A program made the translations under genes and the position numbers. 41,746 nucleotides of DNA from Zygnema cylindricum (taxonomy: Eukaryota > Streptophyta > Zygnematophyceae > Zygnematales > Zygnemataceae): NCBI GenBank assembly GCA_037447655.1, contig JBBHKE010002809.1, positions 1 to 41,746 on the forward strand. Reading direction: 5' to 3'. A model generated the notes under the pieces. It did no database searches, was not told the DNA's origin, and saw nothing but the letters and a program-made list of their open reading frames with translations. Within the stretch, counting starts at the first letter, position 1; every line of letters begins with the position of its first letter. Below, in pieces: positions 10,149 through 19,327 of this stretch.

Positions 10149-12023
10149 TCAATCCTTAATATCCTGGCGCCCAAACCTTGGACCTTCTAACGAATACTTT
10201 TTCTGCAACTCATCTGCTTTTCCATCGGCTAGTCGTGCCTCTCTTAACAACAATTGCAGATCCACAATATGTTCCCCATTTACTGCCGCAACTATTTCCT
10301 GCCTCATATTCGCAGCCTCTATTCGAAGCCGCTCACATCGAGCCATGGCCGTCTCCCTCTCGTCCGTATTCGCATTGTCAAAATGAGAAGCCATAGTCTC
10401 CATTTCTGCAATGTCCTTCTCCACCGCCTCCAGTTCTGACTGTAGGTTTACCTTCTCCTTTTCCTCCGCAATGATGGTCTGTCCTAAATGCTTCACATCA
10501 TCTCCGAGGCGTGCGAGATCTTCAAATTTCTGAGAGCTCATTGCAAACGATATGCTCTGTTGCAATTCTGACATGCTTTTCTTCGACGTTTCTGCACGCT
10601 CTTGCACAGTCCAAAAGTCCTGATTCAGCTTTTCTCGTTTGGCAACCATTGTCTGCAACACCAAAAGTAAACTGATATTTCAGAATAGCGTTAAGTTTCA
10701 GGTCGCCAAATCTAACAAATTAAGAAAACCAGACAATGCATCTTGCAAAAGAATAACAAATGGACTACCCAAGGAAAATGATTCTTCCACAAATCCAGCC
10801 TGTAAGACAATGTCAAGCTATTAGAGCAATCATTCACTATGATGTGACAACAATCGTAACAATTTTCTTAACCTAATGTTATTTGTTTAATCATCCTCTG
10901 ATTGCAAAAAACAATATCTCACCTCTAATTCTGCCCTCAACCTGGCAGAATTCTCGTGCAGCGTTTTGTTTTTTTCATCAGCTTCTCTTTCTTCAGTTGA
11001 TAACTGCAAAACATATTCTGACTCAACATGTGGATCCAACCGTTTAACTTCCCCTTTGCTGGCCAAACCTTCCAGCTCTTCTAGGGATGAAAGGAAGACA
11101 TCGAGGTCGGGCCGATATTCCCACGTGCGTTCCAAACACCTAAGCAAGAGCCCCACAGTCTTCTGTATGGCCTCTCTGGGCATCGCAGAGCTCCTTGGAT
11201 CCAATTTTGAACAAAAATGTTCAATAACTTTGTTAAAATCATCAATATTCTTCCCCCATCGGCTTACCGGAGTACCAAAGCTACTATTTTTGCTTTCATG
11301 CTGCCCTAACAACCTATGCATATCTCGAATACTCTCTATCCCTGTCAGCAATTGTAGATTAATGAGTCCAAGTGCATAGGTGTCAGAATGGGGACCCACA
11401 AGTCCAGTTTTTACACTGTAGGGATCCATATAGCCGACAGTTCCGTGCATGCCGGACATAGTCACCTCGTTCCCCTCACACAGTTTGGCCAGACCCATAT
11501 CACATATTTTGCTTTTTTTATTGTCGTCAAGAAGCACATTCGCCGGTTTCAAGTCTCGATGCACCACATTTCGCTTATGCATGTACGCCACAGCAGACGC
11601 CATTTCTCGACAGATTCGCACTTTGTCCTTCCAAGTTAAGGCACCTTCCCTTTCTCCGAGGTAGTCTTGGAGGCTGCCTCCTGACATGTAGTCGCTCACT
11701 AGACAGGGTCCACTGGGTTCATAACCAATCAGAAGCAGGATATGCGGGTGCCTGAACGTATTCAGAAGTCGAATTTCTTGTTCAAACTTGTCATCTACTT
11801 TTCTTCCAGGAAGGATCCTTTTCACAGCTATATCCATTCCCATGAGACGCCCCTTAAAAACTTCACCGAAGCCTCCACTTCCAATCCTGTTGGAAGAAGA
11901 GAAGTTGTCAGTCGCAGCTGAAATATCATCTGCGGTGATGAGCCACATGTCACCGGAGGAGGAGCCCTGCAGCAGCGGAGATTTAGGAATTAGTTTCTTA
12001 CGATCATACGTCACTGAACGCAT
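10149..12023 (-). CDS. Receptor-like cytoplasmic protein kinase with a C-terminal coiled coil (two exons)
   Basis: Exon 1 is 12023-10923 and exon 2 is 10652-10149, with a phase-0 intron (GAG|gtgaga..ttgcag|ACA). The product is about 534 residues. From Met 12023 the kinase domain shows the glycine loop GSGGFGEV (48-55), the ATP-binding lysine in IAVK (68), the helix-C glutamate (83), HRDLKPAN (155-162) and the metal-binding DMG in place of DFG (175-177), then GTVGYMDP. These residues predict an active serine/threonine kinase close to plant RLCKs, especially those tied to U-box proteins. No transmembrane segment follows this start. The tail from about residue 335 to the end is a long charged coiled coil running across the splice junction. 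The start is uncertain: the frame stays open to 12218, and a good acceptor at 11968-11967 with a CTAAT branch-like site upstream means the first exon may lie further upstream, possibly in the HSP70-like gene. Confidence 0.85.
10653..10922 (-). other. Intron of the kinase gene
   Basis: The donor is GAG|GTGAGA (GT at 10922-10921) and the acceptor is GGTGTTGCAG (AG at 10654-10653). It is phase 0, and joining the exons extends the coiled coil without a break. Confidence 0.85.
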
Positions 12024-12624
12024 GCGGATGATGGCATTACATTTAAAGTTGACAATTCTCGTTCCAAGAAAAAAAATGCAAACCAAGAAGTGATGGCATG
12101 AGAGAAGTGAACAGTGGACGATTCCAAAGAAGAAGTAAAATTGACATATCTTCAACGACCAGTATGTACTCTGAAATTCAATCATATGTGTGATTATGTG
12201 AGGATAAGTTGTCCACAAAACTCAATTTGATCCCATTTACAAAATATTCCTCAACAAACGTACATTTCCTTTGGTACTTTAACCCAAACAGAAAACACGA
12301 CAGAGCCATTAACAAAATACAGAGCCATTAATATATGATTAAATAGGCAAGAAAAACCCTACCCTCTAAATCCAATAAGTCCCAAGACAAATATGGGAGA
12401 GGATGTGATATCATGCAACAAGACAAACCAAAACGCAAAGACAAAAATGTGATGTGATGTGACAATGCCATGCAACATGACAATATATTGCAAGGCAGAC
12501 AAAACCTAGACAAGAAAAATAACCAGACAAAACACACAAGAAATGCTGACATAACAAGACAAACAAACGCTCCATGACATAGAAAAGATGAGACGTGACA
12601 TATGCGACAAAATTAAGGTTAATT
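12024..12624. other. Gap between the HSP70-like and kinase genes
   Basis: The gap is AT-rich with degenerate GACAAAAC and ATGTGATGTGATGTGACAATG-type short repeats on the plus strand. The minus strand is open from 12218 into the kinase, but that stretch is hydrophobic and AT-rich, as expected of an intron or leader. No exon of the missing HSP70 C-terminal region can be recognised here. Confidence 0.5.
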
Positions 12625-12735
12625 TCATTCTCTCACAATCCTCTGAGGCCATACGGTTATCTGGAAGATAGGAGAGGGAGAGGGAGCTGTTTCTCCATTT
12701 CTCACAAATACGGAAAACACATTGTTGGATCTAAC
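12625..12735 (-). pseudogene. Out-of-frame continuation of the HSP70-like gene
   Basis: Just after the in-frame TAG (12733-12731), another minus-strand frame runs NVFSVFVRNGE and then a proline/serine-rich strand to a TGA at 12627-12625. In this HSP70 subfamily I expect such a beta-strand segment at this point, after ATPase subdomain II. A single extra base around 12736 separates the two frames. It could be a real disabling mutation, an assembly error or an unrecognised small intron. Confidence 0.55.
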
Positions 12736-14371
12736 ATTTTCCGTTGCTGAGGAGAAGGTTCTTGCTTTCTGGATGAATACCAACCTTAACGGGGCTCAAA
12801 GTAGCTCCTTCGTACGTTTTTCGTGCAACTCTTGAAAGAATTTTGCCCGGATGCAACCTCTGCAGTAGCGCTCCGTGACAGATGGCGGCACCGGGACTGG
12901 GAGGCACCACAACCATTTCAACTAGACCTGTACATTTGAATTTCTCGTCCAGTTTCTTAACGAGATAGGGGTTTCCTGAGAACCCCCCTACTGCAAAAAT
13001 GACTTTGCATTTCCCAGCATCTGACACTTGTGTCCTCACAAGGTCGATCACTTTATTTACTATAGGGTCGAATATTCCCTTCATGTCCTTATTTGTAAGC
13101 TCAATCGAATCAAAATCAGGTTCTTTGGCACCTGTTTTCTCCCAAGCAGCGGCAAGCTTGTTTGGAACATCAAAGTATTTCGAGAGACCGTCACCGCTGA
13201 AAACATAAAAATGCAGCATATTTTGTCAACAAAAAAGGTCATTGTTCAGAAGAATCATGCGGTTGAATATTCGTAGGGGAATATGGGTACGATAACAAAG
13301 AAATTTATGTACGTGCAAAGTTCAATTATGTTTTGAAATAGAATTTGACTACAGTACTGTACATAAAGACACAGTAATCTCAAAATGAAGAAACAGAAGT
13401 CAAATGGGATATGTAGCTCAATTTTTGTCACATTTCAGAGTTTTGACTGGATCGATGTGATCTCACCTGAATGTCCTCTTGATGTCATCCCATTGCTTCG
13501 TCAGCTTTCCTATAATGCTCGGATCCTGCTGCACGCAGCTCTTCAAACAGCTTATCCTCTGGTACAAAAATTTAAAAAAACCGTCGTCAAGGTAGGAAGA
13601 CCCGCACAGTCCTCCACTGCTCCTTGTTACCTCTCTCACCTCCGCTCCATCTCCCACCTTCTCATGAACCACAATGTCCACTGTGCCTCCTCCCGCGTCA
13701 AGAACCAACATTCTGTCTTTTTTCTGCATTGTGACCGCCTGCTTGTGGAAGTAATATGTGGAGGCCGCCTCTGGCTCCAGAATGATGCTGAGAGGAGGAG
13801 ATCCTTCGACAGTCATCCCGGCTTCTCGGGCAAGGTCGCGCATTTTCTGCTTTGCCTTTTCTCCCCAGAAAGCCGGCACAGTGAGCGCCCACTCTAATTC
13901 CTTCATTTGCACGTGTGAGCCAAATTTTTCATGCAGCTCTTTCAGAGCAAACTCAGACATGCCTCGCAAGTAGTCTGCAATCGCCATGTCAGCAGTAACA
14001 CCGGGAGGAAGCCCGGTTTGAAATTCAGGCGTCCCTTCATCGGACAAATGGAGCTTGAATCGCTTTACAATATATCCTGCAGGTTTTTCTGCCTTTGTTT
14101 TGCTACGTTTTGCAGCTTCGCATGCTTTGGTGTAACCGGCGACAGCTGGCCAGCCCCACGCACGTGCGACCCAGGCACTGCATTCGTCCTGCATGTACCA
14201 AAGTGCGGTTGGAGTTTTGCAGTACGGCATCGCAACCTCTTCCTGTGCCGGCCAATCGTCGAAGAGGAAAACATCGTCAGGAGAGGACGAGCGAGCATAT
14301 GCGATGCCGGAAAATGTGGTTCCAAAGTCGAGAGCGACGATGTATCTTTCACCATGAAGCTGGGATGACAT
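12731..14371 (-). CDS. HSP70-like ATPase of the divergent HSPA12-type group (two exons)
   Basis: Exon 1 is 14371-13467 and exon 2 is 13196-12731. The donor AG|gtgaga and acceptor ttttcag|C join in phase 2, giving 456 residues. Actin/HSP70-fold ATPase motifs appear in order: phosphate 1 ALDFGTTFSGIAYA (13-26), ALTVPAFWGEKAK, LEPEAAS, phosphate 2 LDAGGGTVDIVV (about 227-238), and the adenosine motif FAVGGFSGNPYLVKKL in exon 2. The spacing and the PAFWGEKAKQKMRDLA-type motif fit the HSPA12-like group rather than canonical HSP70. It would bind and hydrolyse ATP, probably in the cytosol, since no signal peptide is seen. Canonical members carry a longer C-terminal substrate-binding part, but here the frame stops at 12731 and its expected continuation lies in another frame just downstream. 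Start Met 14371 begins the first beta strand at the normal distance. Confidence 0.88.
13197..13466 (-). other. Intron of the HSP70-like gene
   Basis: GT lies at 13466-13465 and AG at 13198-13197, with a T-rich tract before the acceptor. Joining the exons gives 457 codons exactly, including the stop, which supports both boundaries. Confidence 0.88.
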
Positions 14372-14715
14372 GGAATAAAGGTTTTTATATTATGATACTT
14401 TTTCTTCTCCTTTGCAGAGGTGACGAAACAACCTTTCTGTATCAGCAGGGAGATGGAAGTTGGCTATCAATTTGTGTGTATTTCCTTAGTTGCTCGTTTC
14501 AATGTATTTTCGCGAATTATAGCTTTGTCTGCCATTTGTTGACTTTTCATTGTAAGTCAAACCTCCGGAGATTAAACCTATGTTATGGGAGACACGGCAG
14601 TCAACCTTGACACGTCAATTTTGTGGGTTGGTATCACCTTCGTACGTCCCTTTGACAGACTACCGAAATATGCAGACTACCGGCCTTTCTTCTTTTTCAA
14701 AAAAGTCTGTGGAAG

Positions 14716-14979
14716 CAGTTCAAAAGTACGTGAAAGTAGGCCCGTACAATATGCCTATTGTACGCAAAACATACAATATGACCTTAATACCCATATTGTA
14801 TTCGGAGCTATTCGGACCAATTAGAACATTCGGACCAAATATTTTATTGACACCCTCAGATTCGGACGATCGGACGGTCGGTTTCCAAAGTAGCGATCTA
14901 AGAAGATCACATGAAAAGCCCATAACACAACTTACGATAAAGGCACCGACCAAAGGCCTACCATAAAAACGCAACTATG
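14716..14979 (-). mobile_element. hAT-like MITE, family D, copy 2 (internally deleted)
   Basis: The element begins CAGTTCAAAAGTACG and ends CGCAACTATG, flanked by TGTGGAAG (14708-14715) and TGTGGAAA (14980-14987). Locus A has a single TGTGGAAG at the same place, so the pre-insertion site is directly visible. It is the inverted, shortened relative of 26516-27144, sharing the palindromic CATACAATATGACCTTAA-type core. Confidence 0.88.
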
Positions 14980-15093
14980 TGTGGAAATGCCAACAAAAGG
15001 ACAGAAAACGACCAATTTTGACAAAAAAAATCCGAAAAAGGACAACGGAATTCAGCGCGACAACTTTCGACGGTTCGTTACACCGTACTCTTG

Positions 15094-15206
15094 ACCATAG
15101 TTCAAAAGTCAAAACTCAAAAGTGCCATTTAGTGCGATGGCCAGATTCGTCGTATGTATTCTACGCACTAAACACATATTGTAAAACCCCTACTTCTAAA
15201 CTATAG
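15094..15206 (+). mobile_element. Probable third family D element
   Basis: CATAGTTCAAAAGT at the left and ACTTCTAAACTATAG at the right form imperfect terminal inverted repeats like those of the other two family D copies. The surrounding stretch (about 15020-15250) is absent from locus A. Exact edges are unclear. Confidence 0.5.
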
Positions 15207-15386
15207 TTGCGCGATGCTTTGGGCAGTTCTGAAAGTACATCCGTACAAACGCAGGCAGGTCAGCAGTTTGGTTTTGAATCGAGAGGACTTCCCAGTTCGT
15301 TTTGGGCCACAAACGTCGTTGATTTTATCCTTTGACATTCAAACGGCAAATCAAATTTGAATTAGCGCGTTACAGCTAATCATATT

Positions 15387-15412
15387 TGACGGTGACGGTG
15401 ACGGTGACGGTG
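15387..15412 (+). repeat. (GACGGT)n hexanucleotide repeat
   Basis: There are four copies of a GACGGT unit about 190 bp upstream of the locus B ORF. Locus A has only the short GACTGCGACTGC here, so the repeat has expanded since the duplication. Confidence 0.85.
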
Positions 15413-15603
15413 ACATCGACAGAAGCCTTGATGTGGCATGGCGACGTTACATTTCTGGTCTTTCTGAAGCTTTTAAATTCTCCCTCCCTACTCTGCATTT
15501 TCCACTCTTCCCCTCTTCTTCCCTCTCTCATTCTCACTTCTCCATCTCTCCGTCTTTTACAGTTTTATCTCGATTCTGTATTCTTCTTTCCAAGTAGATC
15601 TCA

Positions 15604-16338
15604 ATGACGTCCATTCTCGCAGGCATTCTGGTGGACGTGACTATTGCCCTCTCGGTTAAAGCGATAGGTCAACTCATAAAAGTAACATTTAATTCGGTGT
15701 CAGAATCCGGAGCTGCGGAAAATTTCCCATCGTTAATTGAAGTTAAATACAAAAAAGGAGATGTCAATTACAAAGTTGTTTTCGAGATGAGACTCGAGAA
15801 TAATATACTGTCTATTCACAAGCTTCCACCTCAAGAATCAGTGCGTCTGAAATCGAAATCATCAAAAACCGGCTGGAATTGGCAAAATGATTTAACTTGT
15901 CTCCAATCGTGTGAAGCTGAGAGCTCAGCTTTTATGGAGCAGATGAAGAGTTCGGGCTTGGTAGAGGGAAATGTAGCAAACATGTGCGCTACCATGCGTG
16001 TCATGGATCTGATAGGTCTCATGGCCTGCTCTCTGCCTTTCTTATGGCAAGGGCTGGTAGCTGAACAAGATCTCAATGCCAGTAAATCCCGTTTGGAAAT
16101 AAAATGCAGTCAGTATTCGCTGGAAAATGTGTATGATACGGAAGTGACGATGAGATACTCCACAAAGCTTGACGACTTCATGAAAATGTCTTTCGATGTA
16201 GTGTGTTGTCAGGCTGGGGAAATGAATGGCAGCGATGCTGGCTTGCAAAAGGAGACGAAATGTGAAAGGGAAGGCGGAGATGCTGACTTGCAAGAGGAGT
16301 CGAGCTCCGGGTGTTTTCTGCTGGATATGTTAGGATAG
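15604..16338 (+). CDS. Hypothetical protein, 244 residues, locus B
   Basis: This is a single open frame with its start in the context CTCAATGACG, after a CT-rich leader (15480-15600) that could be a plant-type pyrimidine core promoter. The N-terminus (residues about 4-30) is hydrophobic and amphipathic, a second hydrophobic stretch lies near 130-150 (LIGLMACSLPFLW), and the C-terminus has two similar acidic blocks (DAGLQKE and DADLQEES) before a cysteine/leucine end. I recognise no family. Supporting points are the sensible length, the leader, and its position between flanks that are conserved in a second locus. Against it, no homologue or intron can be used as evidence. It may be one exon of a longer gene. 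In locus A the corresponding space is occupied by Copia. Confidence 0.6.
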   Translation: MTSILAGILVDVTIALSVKAIGQLIKVTFNSVSESGAAENFPSLIEVKYKKGDVNYKVVFEMRLENNILSIHKLPPQESVRLKSKSSKTGWNWQNDLTCLQSCEAESSAFMEQMKSSGLVEGNVANMCATMRVMDLIGLMACSLPFLWQGLVAEQDLNASKSRLEIKCSQYSLENVYDTEVTMRYSTKLDDFMKMSFDVVCCQAGEMNGSDAGLQKETKCEREGGDADLQEESSSGCFLLDMLG

Positions 16339-16705
16339 CTGAGGAGCCATGCTAAGAGTAATAGCCTATGATGAGACAAGTGTTTAGCAGATTTGCATGT
16401 CCTATAACATGTCCTACACTCGGAAATTTGAGTCTGCCATGGCTCGGACCGGTGACCTCTGCCTGTAGCTGTCAATGCGCTAATGACTGCGTCACCAGCC
16501 CTCATTCCTGGTTTGGCGGGTCTTTACTTATTATTTTTAAGTGTATTTCGGGTCAGACCACATTACACCTTGGTATTGAACAGCGCATCTTGCTCAATGC
16601 AACTGCAGGGAGAAGGAAAGTCCATGGAAAAGTCATAGATGTTATCTGCTGGACATGTGAGAATAGCGTAGGAGCCATGCAAAGAGGAAAAGCCTAGAGG
16701 GGAGA
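16313..16705 (+). repeat. Pair of diverged direct repeats (about 57 bp) around the SINE region
   Basis: The segment at 16313-16374, TTCTGCTGGATATGTTAG..GGAGCCATGC..AGCCTA, recurs at 16637-16700. A shorter piece recurs at 16734, TTTGCTGAGTATGTTA. The spacing suggests local tandem duplication at the 3' end of the locus B gene. Confidence 0.55.
16340..16505 (-). mobile_element. tRNA-derived SINE-like element
   Basis: On the minus strand, GGTGACGCAGTCATTAGCGC near 16492-16473 resembles a pol III A box, and GGTCCGAGCC near 16449 resembles a B box, at tRNA-like spacing. An unrelated body runs to about 16350. It lies just past the stop of the 244-codon ORF. The tail and target duplication could not be defined. 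Confidence 0.5.
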
Positions 16706-17529
16706 AGGAAAGGCGACGAGGACGTCAACTGGATGTTATTTGCTGAGTATGTTAATCGGGCAAAGAGGGTGTTTGAAATTTCAAATGTGCGAGAACTCGA
16801 CGCTCGAGAAGAGAATAAATCCTCTGTTTGAGTGAGCTATAAAGATTTTTTTCTGGCTCCTCTGTGAAAATGGTAGGGGTGCATCTGAATATGGAGCAAG
16901 TGCCTAAGTGGGCTGGAGACAATTGCTGAGAGAGAAGGAGACAAGAGGAGACAATGAGAGGAGACAATTGCTTGTAGAGAAGGAGGAAGTTGCTTATGGA
17001 GGGTTTGTCTTTCAAGAATGGGACAAAACCACCATATCCATCGGATGGCGAATCACCTGTACAAATCTGGTCAACTTGAAACATTGAATTCAGGTTTGAT
17101 AATTCATTATTTATGCATGAACTTCAAGAAAACAGATTTATAATTGGAGATCTTTGGAAAAAGTGTGCTTTGCATGAAAATTTAGAATGTCGACGAAATA
17201 AATTGACTGGAGGTTAAATTAGATTACACTTAGTGTGCACTACTACAATTAAAATGCTGCAAAATGTTGAGGCCTGGTCACAGATCTGGAGCTGTAACAA
17301 CGCGGCATGTAAAGGAACAAGAAGAGTGGATAAATAAATAGGCTAGTTTACATTAAGTTGTAGATTTTTTGAGATTTTTTTATCCTTCCAGAGAAGGAAT
17401 ATAGACATGAGAAGCCAAAGCGGTAAAAGCTTTAATGTAGAGATTAGGTTGGCTTCTTGCCAATCATGTTAGACAATAGGAAGGAATTATATAGAATTAT
17501 CCGGAGTTGAAAGGGATGTATATTTTCTT

Positions 17530-18642
17530 GTTGTAAAAAAAATTGTCACATAACCATTTGAGTTAAATTAGCTAATTGCCTTACTTGTTTTATTGTTAGT
17601 ATTCTTGGAAACTTGTCAGAATCGCGAAAGCTAATGACTTTTTAAGGAAATTTCACATTTCATCTTAACTGAATTCTGAACTGCTCCCATCTTGGATCTT
17701 ATCTCGGAAGAAACTCTGTACTTTTGTGTGATAAACATTGACTGCATGTGTATAATTTTATTCATTTTAATTGGATTGGTTCCTTTTTAGTGAATGCATG
17801 GTAAGAGCGTACTCAGGAGGGTGGACTCAGTGGAGTTTTGATACATGATGGAAACATTAAATTATTAGCCTAAAACTGTTATTTTATGGGCTGTCGTTGG
17901 CTGCCAAACCCTCAAACGGACCATCACAAAACTGCCAGCCTTCCGTACACAAATGATTTCCCTGAGACCACGTGGGCTTCCATGATAAGATTCAAACTGT
18001 TACGGACATTCTACAGTTCTACTGTACTTTTTGACACATATAAACCGACACACATAGACTCTGAAGGACCCAGCCATATCCGGACTGTACCCTCTCCCAA
18101 TACTTAGCAATGTACGGATAATCGATATGGATGGTAACAGTGAGTGAATGATGATTCCTTTTTACATAACATAGAAGAAAACTCCGCGACATAGGTTTAA
18201 TTATACAGGGAGGATACTGGACATGTTACTACTGAAAGGAGCTGTAGAACACATAGAACTACAAAGATAGGGCACTCTACGACCACTCAGAAAAATCTGT
18301 TTTCAGAATTATGATTTCGCAGGCAGTTTTTCTTGTCCTTTATCTTGACAAGCCTGGAAAAACAAGAAGCAGTATTACTCTACAAGGAGCCTTATACCAC
18401 GTCAAATCATGTGCCTCGTATTCCTAATACAAAATATGCTGACTCATTTCTGGATAGAAAAAATGGAACATTGGAAACATGGAGTGTTGCCATATGTTGT
18501 AGTGTACTTCACATTTCTTATTCTGTATTTCAGTTGAAACTGAGATGTAAATTTTCATTTTGGATTCCTTATCTAATAAGATAAAGTTATGAAAACTGTG
18601 AGCTTGAATACTTGAACAATAAAGAAACCGGGGGGGTAGCAG
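17530..18642. other. Non-coding, possibly retroposed sequence ending in a poly(A) tail
   Basis: No domain-bearing ORF is visible. The right end has AATAAA at 18618-18623, followed about 20 bp later by 18 A residues (18643-18660), the layout of a retrotransposed mRNA or LINE/SINE 3' end. The left end of the unit could not be found. Confidence 0.4.
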
Positions 18643-18660
18643 AAAAAAAAAAAAAAAAAA

Positions 18661-19327
18661 CCTTTCAAAACCAGGATTATGAATGTAAGCCGAGGGATTC
18701 TAAAGGCTTAAAGCCGGCACAAGAAACACGCCATTTACTTTTTCCTTCAAGAAATAAGTCTTGGACCAATTCCCAAGTCAAAATGAACAAATTGACAAAA
18801 AAACACTTTGAAAAAATAACTTGTTCACTACCTAAGTTGCAGCGCAGCTTGATCAAATTATGACTCATATGAACAAATAACCTTTAGACGTTGTAAACAG
18901 GTAACCACAACAGGACAAAATATCAATTACAATATGTTTCAATGATAAAAGAATCCAGTACAGAAAATTAAACTGTACTAGGAAGGGCATATTTTAATCC
19001 AGATTTCAACACAAATATACCAAATATTGAGCCTCAAAGTATGCTATACAGGATTCATGAAAAAGAGAAAAAAACAGAGCAGGATACACCGAGTATAAAA
19101 TACAAAATCTGGATGAAAAAATTGAACATAAAACAAAGAAAACATCTGAAAACTGCTAAAATATCTTCACCAACAGCCATGATACATCTTACTAACGAAC
19201 CAGAATTTTTTCGAGCAATTGACCTATAACAATCCAACAACATTCATTGCAACAGACGGCAGCAAAAAATGACGTCTACGCAATCCCTGACTGATAATTA
19301 TCCACAAATTGGTCAATCATTCAGAAA
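18661..19327. other. Downstream flank of the GIL1-like gene
   Basis: This is AT-rich sequence without a supportable gene. The part nearest 19327 is probably the 3' UTR of the minus-strand gene. Confidence 0.4.

Larger units (their letters stand above)
14590..17530 (+). repeat. Segmental duplication, locus B (partner at 4790-7800)
   Basis: This is the same flanking sequence as locus A, but with the 244-codon ORF present between the shared flanks. Two family D insertions (14716-14979 and about 15094-15206) and a SINE are specific to B. Divergence by eye is roughly 15-20%, so the duplication is not recent. Confidence 0.85.

Noticed and set aside
9754-10386. 210-codon plus-strand ORF
   Set aside because: Its right half is antisense to the coiled-coil exon of the kinase gene, and its left half includes a 19-bp tandem repeat.
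12024-12218. N-terminal extension of the kinase with hydrophobic segments as a receptor transmembrane region
   Set aside because: The stretch is AT-rich, has no signal peptide or ectodomain before it, and lies directly upstream of a plausible acceptor, so intron or leader is more likely.
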